Assembly (NCBI GenBank): GCA_002361095.1 | Contig: DERU01000042.1 | Span: 1 to 9,976 of the forward strand | Reading direction: 5' to 3' | DNA length: 9,976 nt | Source: Lachnospiraceae bacterium UBA3332 | GTDB lineage: Bacteria > Bacillota > Clostridia > Lachnospirales > Lachnospiraceae | Part shown: piece after piece, positions 6,119-9,976 of the stretch | How the letters are laid out: the number at the start of each line of letters is the position of its first letter | Position numbering within the stretch: the first letter of the stretch is position 1 | Notes under the pieces: model-generated | Databases searched by the model: none | Told to the model about the DNA's origin: nothing | Seen by the model: only the letters and a program-made list of their open reading frames with translations | Program-made: the position numbers and the translations under genes

Positions 6119-7687
6119 ATGAAACCTAACTTTTTGATTTTTGTGACGGACCAGCATCGGGCGGACTGGTTATCCTGTATGGGAAATGCTATACTGAAAA
6201 CGCCCCATATTGATGAGATTGCCAGACAGGGGGTTCTCTTTGAAAAAGCTTACTGTGCAACCCCTTTGTGTATGCCGTCCCGGGCGACGATGTGGACGGG
6301 GCTGCCTTCCAGCGTACACAGCGCGCGTACCAACGGGGTGGATTTGGACGATACCTATCCGGTGCTGCCGCAGATTTTGCGGGAGCAGGGATACCATACC
6401 GTTTCTGTGGGAAAAATTCATTTAAAGGCCTGGCATATGTCTCCGGAGCGGGGCAATCAAAACATTACGGAGTATGATCCGGCGCTGCTGCCGGAGTGTG
6501 AAACCGTGTGGAACGAAAGAAAGTGCACGAAGCTGCCGGAGGGGATGTGGGGACTGGACAGAATCCATTTTCTGGGCGGGCACGGAAATTACTGCTTCGG
6601 GGAATATATGCAGCAGCTGGAAGAGGAGCACCCGGAGGTTTACCGGGCGCTGCGCTCCAAAGAAAGCGCGAAAGAGACAACGGGGAAAGGGGACAACTAT
6701 TATTCCACGGTGCCGGTACAATTGCATTATAATGAATGGATTGCCCGGCATACCATAGAAGAACTGGAAAATTGCCCGGAGGGAAAACCGTTTTTCGCCT
6801 GGTGTTCTTTCCCGGATCCCCACTTCCCTTTCGGTCCTCCTGCGCCCTATTGCGACAGATTCCGGAAGGAGGAGATGCCGGATCCCATCGCGTGGGACGA
6901 TAAGCGGGAACATATGAATGAACTGTACCATGCGCAATATTACCGGGAGCGCAACGAGGAATCCATAGACGGAGGCCCCTGCAGCTATTCCCTGGAGCAG
7001 ATTCGGGAGACGAAAGCCCTGGCCTGGGGAATGGTGCAGCATGTGGATGACTGTATCGGAAAAGTGATGGATTATTTGGAGCAATCCGGAAAAAAGGAAA
7101 ATACGGTGATCGTTTTTATGGCGGATCACGGGGAACTGATGGGCGACCATGGGATGTACTGCAAAGGGCCTTTTCATTATGAAGGATTGCTGCGCGTGCC
7201 CCTGATGATGGCCTGGCCGGGACATTTGCAGGAAGGAAAGCGGGAATCCGCTTTGGTATCCCTGTTGGATTTTATGCCGACCATACTGGAACTTGCGGGG
7301 GTCGGATATCCGGAGGGGCCGGTGAAAGCATGGGAAGGCCCTTTTGCGGGGAAAGAACTTTATCAGGGATTCCCCCTGCCGGGGAAATCCCTTGTGGGGC
7401 TGATGACCGGGGGGGATGCGGAAGGGTTTGACAGCGTGCTGGTGGAGGACGACGACGATATCCGGAAAGTCTTTTTGCGGACTTTGGTGACGCCGGAATA
7501 CAAAATCACCGTGTACAGCGGAAAGACCTACGGGGAGTTGTTTGATTTAAAAAACGATCCGGAGGAACGCAGAAATCTGTGGGAAGAGGAAAGCTGCCGG
7601 GAGATCAAGCAGGAAATGATCTGGAAGCTGATGCAGAAAATGCTCCAAAATCAGGATAGGACATCGAGAAGAATCGGGATTGCATAA
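6119..7687 (+). CDS. Type I (formylglycine) sulfatase 2, cytoplasmic
   Basis: A 522-residue S1-family sulfatase, distinct from sulfatase 1. Motifs: FVTD11-QHRAD metal-site aspartate, maturation motif C51-M-P-S-R55 followed by ATMWTG, GK99-I-H101, DPH235 near the active site, D336-H337-G-E metal motif, and K349. The C-terminal region carries the usual LVSLLDFMPTILELAG and FDLKNDPEERRNLW elements. There is no signal peptide, so action is cytoplasmic. The start at 6119 has AGGAGG (6108-6113) five bases upstream. Its active cysteine needs conversion to formylglycine by an enzyme not encoded here. It shares only family motifs with sulfatase 1, which suggests the two act on different sulfate positions or sugars of the same imported substrate. 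Substrate not determinable from sequence. Confidence 0.92.
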   Translation: MKPNFLIFVTDQHRADWLSCMGNAILKTPHIDEIARQGVLFEKAYCATPLCMPSRATMWTGLPSSVHSARTNGVDLDDTYPVLPQILREQGYHTVSVGKIHLKAWHMSPERGNQNITEYDPALLPECETVWNERKCTKLPEGMWGLDRIHFLGGHGNYCFGEYMQQLEEEHPEVYRALRSKESAKETTGKGDNYYSTVPVQLHYNEWIARHTIEELENCPEGKPFFAWCSFPDPHFPFGPPAPYCDRFRKEEMPDPIAWDDKREHMNELYHAQYYRERNEESIDGGPCSYSLEQIRETKALAWGMVQHVDDCIGKVMDYLEQSGKKENTVIVFMADHGELMGDHGMYCKGPFHYEGLLRVPLMMAWPGHLQEGKRESALVSLLDFMPTILELAGVGYPEGPVKAWEGPFAGKELYQGFPLPGKSLVGLMTGGDAEGFDSVLVEDDDDIRKVFLRTLVTPEYKITVYSGKTYGELFDLKNDPEERRNLWEEESCREIKQEMIWKLMQKMLQNQDRTSRRIGIA

Positions 7688-7727
7688 GGCAAGGCGTCCG
7701 GCAGTGTCCCCGGTGAAAGAGGTAGAA

Positions 7728-9911
7728 ATGAAAAAATATGGGTGGAAGGAAAAAATACTGTTTTCTTATATTTTTGCGTGTGTGCTGCCGCTGTTGGTGC
7801 TGGGGATTTTTTTCTATTACGGAAACCGGGCGCGGATCCGTCAGGAGTTGGAGAGAAGCAATAACACCTGCCTGGAGCAGGTTTTGCAGATGCTGGATTA
7901 TGAGGTGGAAAAGATGGGCAGCGCGGCGAACCATTTCTCGGGTACGCAGATGGCGGGCCAGCTGGAGGATGTGCGCAGCCGCAAAACGGACATTGACGAG
8001 GGAATGGTACTTTCCCAGCTTTCCACCTATGCCGGAATTGTGGCGGATGAGGAGCGGATGCCGCAGATGCTTTTGTACCTTAGGGGGGACAGCTATGTTT
8101 ATACTGCCGACGGCAGGCTGGAATATCAGGAATTTGAAAAGGAAATGCTCCGGTACGGGAATCTGAATCAGATTTCCTTTTTTACCACGATTATTTCCGA
8201 CACCAAGGAACGTACCTTATATGTGGAAAACGGGGAAACGGGCGGTTCCATCACGTGGTTTTTGTATCCGATTCCTTATATGAACCATATACCGGTGGCC
8301 ACCCTGGGATTCGGCTACGAAACAAAAATTTTAGGGGAAATGGTGGAGAATTATTATCCGCTGGAATCCGCGGTTTACTTTCTGGACAGACAGCGGCGGG
8401 TGGTTTACGCGCGGATTCCCGATTCCTTTGAACGGCAGGATATACGGGCGGCAAAGGAGATTGCGGGATACAGGGGGAAAGCCATCGGGTATGCGAATAC
8501 GGAAAAAATAGACGGCCGCAGTTATGTGGTGATGCGGGAAATTTCTGCAAATTCCGGGTTTGCGGTGGTTTCGGTGACAAAACCGAAAGAGTTTTATCAA
8601 AGCGACGACGCGTTTGCCAAATGGTTTTTTCTGGGAGTGCTGGCTTTGGCGGCGGGATGTATTTTGCTGGCCGCCGCACTCTCCAAACGGTCTTATGAAC
8701 CGATCCAGGAACTGATGGATAAAAACGAAGAACTAAACGCGCTGGTAAACCGGCAGCGTCCGATGGTGGTGGCTTCCTGTTTAAAGGGCCTGCTCAAGGG
8801 AAGGTTCAGGGACCGGCAGGATATGGAAGCCACTTTGAAATCGGCGGCGATCCGTCTGGACTATAGATACCACTTTGTAATCCTGCTTCCGGTTCCGGTG
8901 GAGGAAGACTTTGATTCCCAGAAAAGTGTGGGAATTTTGTCGGTATTGGGCGAGGGGCTGGGACCCCATGTGCATATGTACGGGCTGGATATGTTCAAAG
9001 ACGACGGGATAGCGGTCATTGTAAACTATCAGGAAGCGGAACGGGAAGGGAAGGATGTCCGGACCGCAGTGGCGGGCGGCCTGCTCAAGAAGCTGAAAAC
9101 GGAATGCGGGATTGAATTGCCGCTGTATATCGGGCGGCTGTACGAGGATCCGATGAATATCAGCCGTTCCTTTATTGAGGCTGCGGTGCTTGCGGGTGAT
9201 TACCGGATGCTGGGGAATCAGAAAATCGTTTTATTTGAGGAAATCGGAGGGGAAGAGCAGGGGATGCAGTATCCGGTTTTGGAACAGGCCGTTTATATAC
9301 AGTGCTTAAAGCAGGCCAATGAAGAGGCGGCGCTCACGGCGCTCCATAATATGGTGCAGGAAATCGAGCCGCTCAAATCTTTTGTGATTACCCAGTGCCT
9401 GTGTTTTGACATCATCAATGTGACCATCAAGACGGTGGATCAGATGAAAGGCTTTGAACTTGCCGGTGTGGATTTAAAAAAGGTGTGCAGTTTTACAAAC
9501 CTTACGGAGTTCAGGGAAAGGGCGGGTACGCTTGTCTCGGAAATCTGCAGGCAGTATGCGCGGTTTAAAGACAATCAGAACAGTGTCCTGAAAACGGGCG
9601 TGCTCAATTATGTCAATCAGCATTTTGGGGAGAGCAGTATGGGGCTGGAAGTGGTGGCGGAGCAGTTTGGCGTTTCCGCAAATTTTATGAGCCGGTTTTT
9701 CAAACAGGAAACCGGCTGCAGTTTCCTGCAGTATGTGACGATGATCCGGATGGATTGCGCCAAAGAACTGCTGATCAACAGCGATATGCAGATTAAGGAT
9801 ATCGTGGCACAGATCGGTTATATTGACGTGGCGAATTTCGTGCGGAAATTCAAAAGCTATGAGGGGGTGACGCCGGGACAATACCGGGAAAAAATGCGCA
9901 GGCCGGTATGA
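7728..9911 (+). CDS. Membrane-anchored AraC-family transcriptional regulator, YesS/YtdP type
   Basis: A 727-residue one-component regulator. A first membrane segment (about residues 10-31, ILFSYIFACVLPLLVLGIFFYY) and a second (about 299-320, WFFLGVLALAAGCILLAAAL) enclose an outer domain of roughly 265 residues that probably senses the sugar or the loaded binding protein. A cytoplasmic linker (about 325-615) leads to a C-terminal double helix-turn-helix AraC domain from about 620: VAEQFGVSANFMSRFFKQETG, then the hallmark IGYIDVANFVRKFK..GVTPGQYR. There is no kinase or receiver domain. The ATG at 7728 gives the expected N-terminus and has AGAGGT upstream; a TTG at 7680 also lies in frame but would add 16 non-conserved residues. 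It starts 40 bases after sulfatase 2 with no promoter seen, so it is likely cotranscribed. The tandem half-sites at 798-866 are its probable target. Confidence 0.9.
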   Translation: MKKYGWKEKILFSYIFACVLPLLVLGIFFYYGNRARIRQELERSNNTCLEQVLQMLDYEVEKMGSAANHFSGTQMAGQLEDVRSRKTDIDEGMVLSQLSTYAGIVADEERMPQMLLYLRGDSYVYTADGRLEYQEFEKEMLRYGNLNQISFFTTIISDTKERTLYVENGETGGSITWFLYPIPYMNHIPVATLGFGYETKILGEMVENYYPLESAVYFLDRQRRVVYARIPDSFERQDIRAAKEIAGYRGKAIGYANTEKIDGRSYVVMREISANSGFAVVSVTKPKEFYQSDDAFAKWFFLGVLALAAGCILLAAALSKRSYEPIQELMDKNEELNALVNRQRPMVVASCLKGLLKGRFRDRQDMEATLKSAAIRLDYRYHFVILLPVPVEEDFDSQKSVGILSVLGEGLGPHVHMYGLDMFKDDGIAVIVNYQEAEREGKDVRTAVAGGLLKKLKTECGIELPLYIGRLYEDPMNISRSFIEAAVLAGDYRMLGNQKIVLFEEIGGEEQGMQYPVLEQAVYIQCLKQANEEAALTALHNMVQEIEPLKSFVITQCLCFDIINVTIKTVDQMKGFELAGVDLKKVCSFTNLTEFRERAGTLVSEICRQYARFKDNQNSVLKTGVLNYVNQHFGESSMGLEVVAEQFGVSANFMSRFFKQETGCSFLQYVTMIRMDCAKELLINSDMQIKDIVAQIGYIDVANFVRKFKSYEGVTPGQYREKMRRPV

Positions 9912-9924
9912 ACGGTACGCTTTC

Positions 9925-9939
9925 TGTAACAGTTCAGTC
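9925..9939 (+). repeat. TGTAACRGTTCAG motif, copy 2
   Basis: TGTAACAGTTCAGTC, 14 bases after the regulator's stop codon, matches 4358-4372 in 13 of 15 bases. No terminator hairpin is visible before the window ends, although one could follow beyond it. Confidence 0.4.
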
Positions 9940-9976
9940 CCAGTGGCAGCAGCCTAAGGCGGGAGGCAGGCACGCG
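9940..9976. other. GC-rich right-edge sequence related to left edge
   Basis: The stretch after the regulator turns GC-rich and ends with CAGGCACGCG (9967-9976), the exact inverse of 44-53. Weaker similarity to the inverse of the left edge continues inward (GGCAGCAGCC near 9945-9954 against GGCGGCAGCT). It may be the start of an inverted copy of a dispersed repeat. No gene is seen. Confidence 0.35.

Noticed and set aside
7680..7727. TTG start at 7680 for the regulator
   Set aside because: It overlaps the end of sulfatase 2, adds 16 residues before the normal basic/membrane N-terminus, and the ATG at 7728 has AGAGGT upstream.

Overview
The window looks like chromosomal DNA of a spore-forming, gut-type Clostridia, most likely Lachnospiraceae. 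GC content looks near 50%, ribosome binding sites are strong and purine-rich (AGGAGG types), and the first gene resembles the sporulation amidase CwlD. The locus has the LplB/YtcP/LipO-style transporter plus two-membrane-segment AraC regulator layout common in that family. The genus cannot be fixed from the sequence. All convincing genes lie on the + strand.

Layout. Positions 1-77 are GC-rich sequence of unclear origin that abuts a CwlD-like amidase inside its first zinc-binding motif, so this gene is 5'-broken here. Positions 639-923 are a regulatory region with inverted repeats, four 9-bp operator-like half-sites and a good sigma-A promoter. Next comes an apparent six-gene operon: sulfatase 1 (924), ABC permease 1 (2362), ABC permease 2 (3405), lipoprotein solute-binding protein (4414), sulfatase 2 (6119) and a membrane-anchored AraC-family regulator (7728-9911). 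Three gaps hold structure: a 66-bp-period direct repeat with three hairpins between the permeases, a leader with a possible internal promoter before the binding protein, and a 14-bp-stem hairpin before sulfatase 2. The last 65 bases share a 15-bp motif with the binding-protein leader and end in the exact inverse of a 10-bp string from the left end.

How it fits together (inference). The lipoprotein would capture a sulfated (oligo)saccharide or other sulfate ester. The two permeases, powered by an ATPase encoded elsewhere, would import it, and two sulfatases without signal peptides would remove sulfate in the cytoplasm. The regulator, with an outer sensor domain and a C-terminal AraC DNA-binding domain, could activate the operon through the tandem operators before sulfatase 1 and, being last in the operon, raise its own level. 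No glycoside hydrolase, lyase, sulfatase-maturing enzyme or ABC ATPase is present, so the substrate is unknown and the system depends on genes elsewhere.
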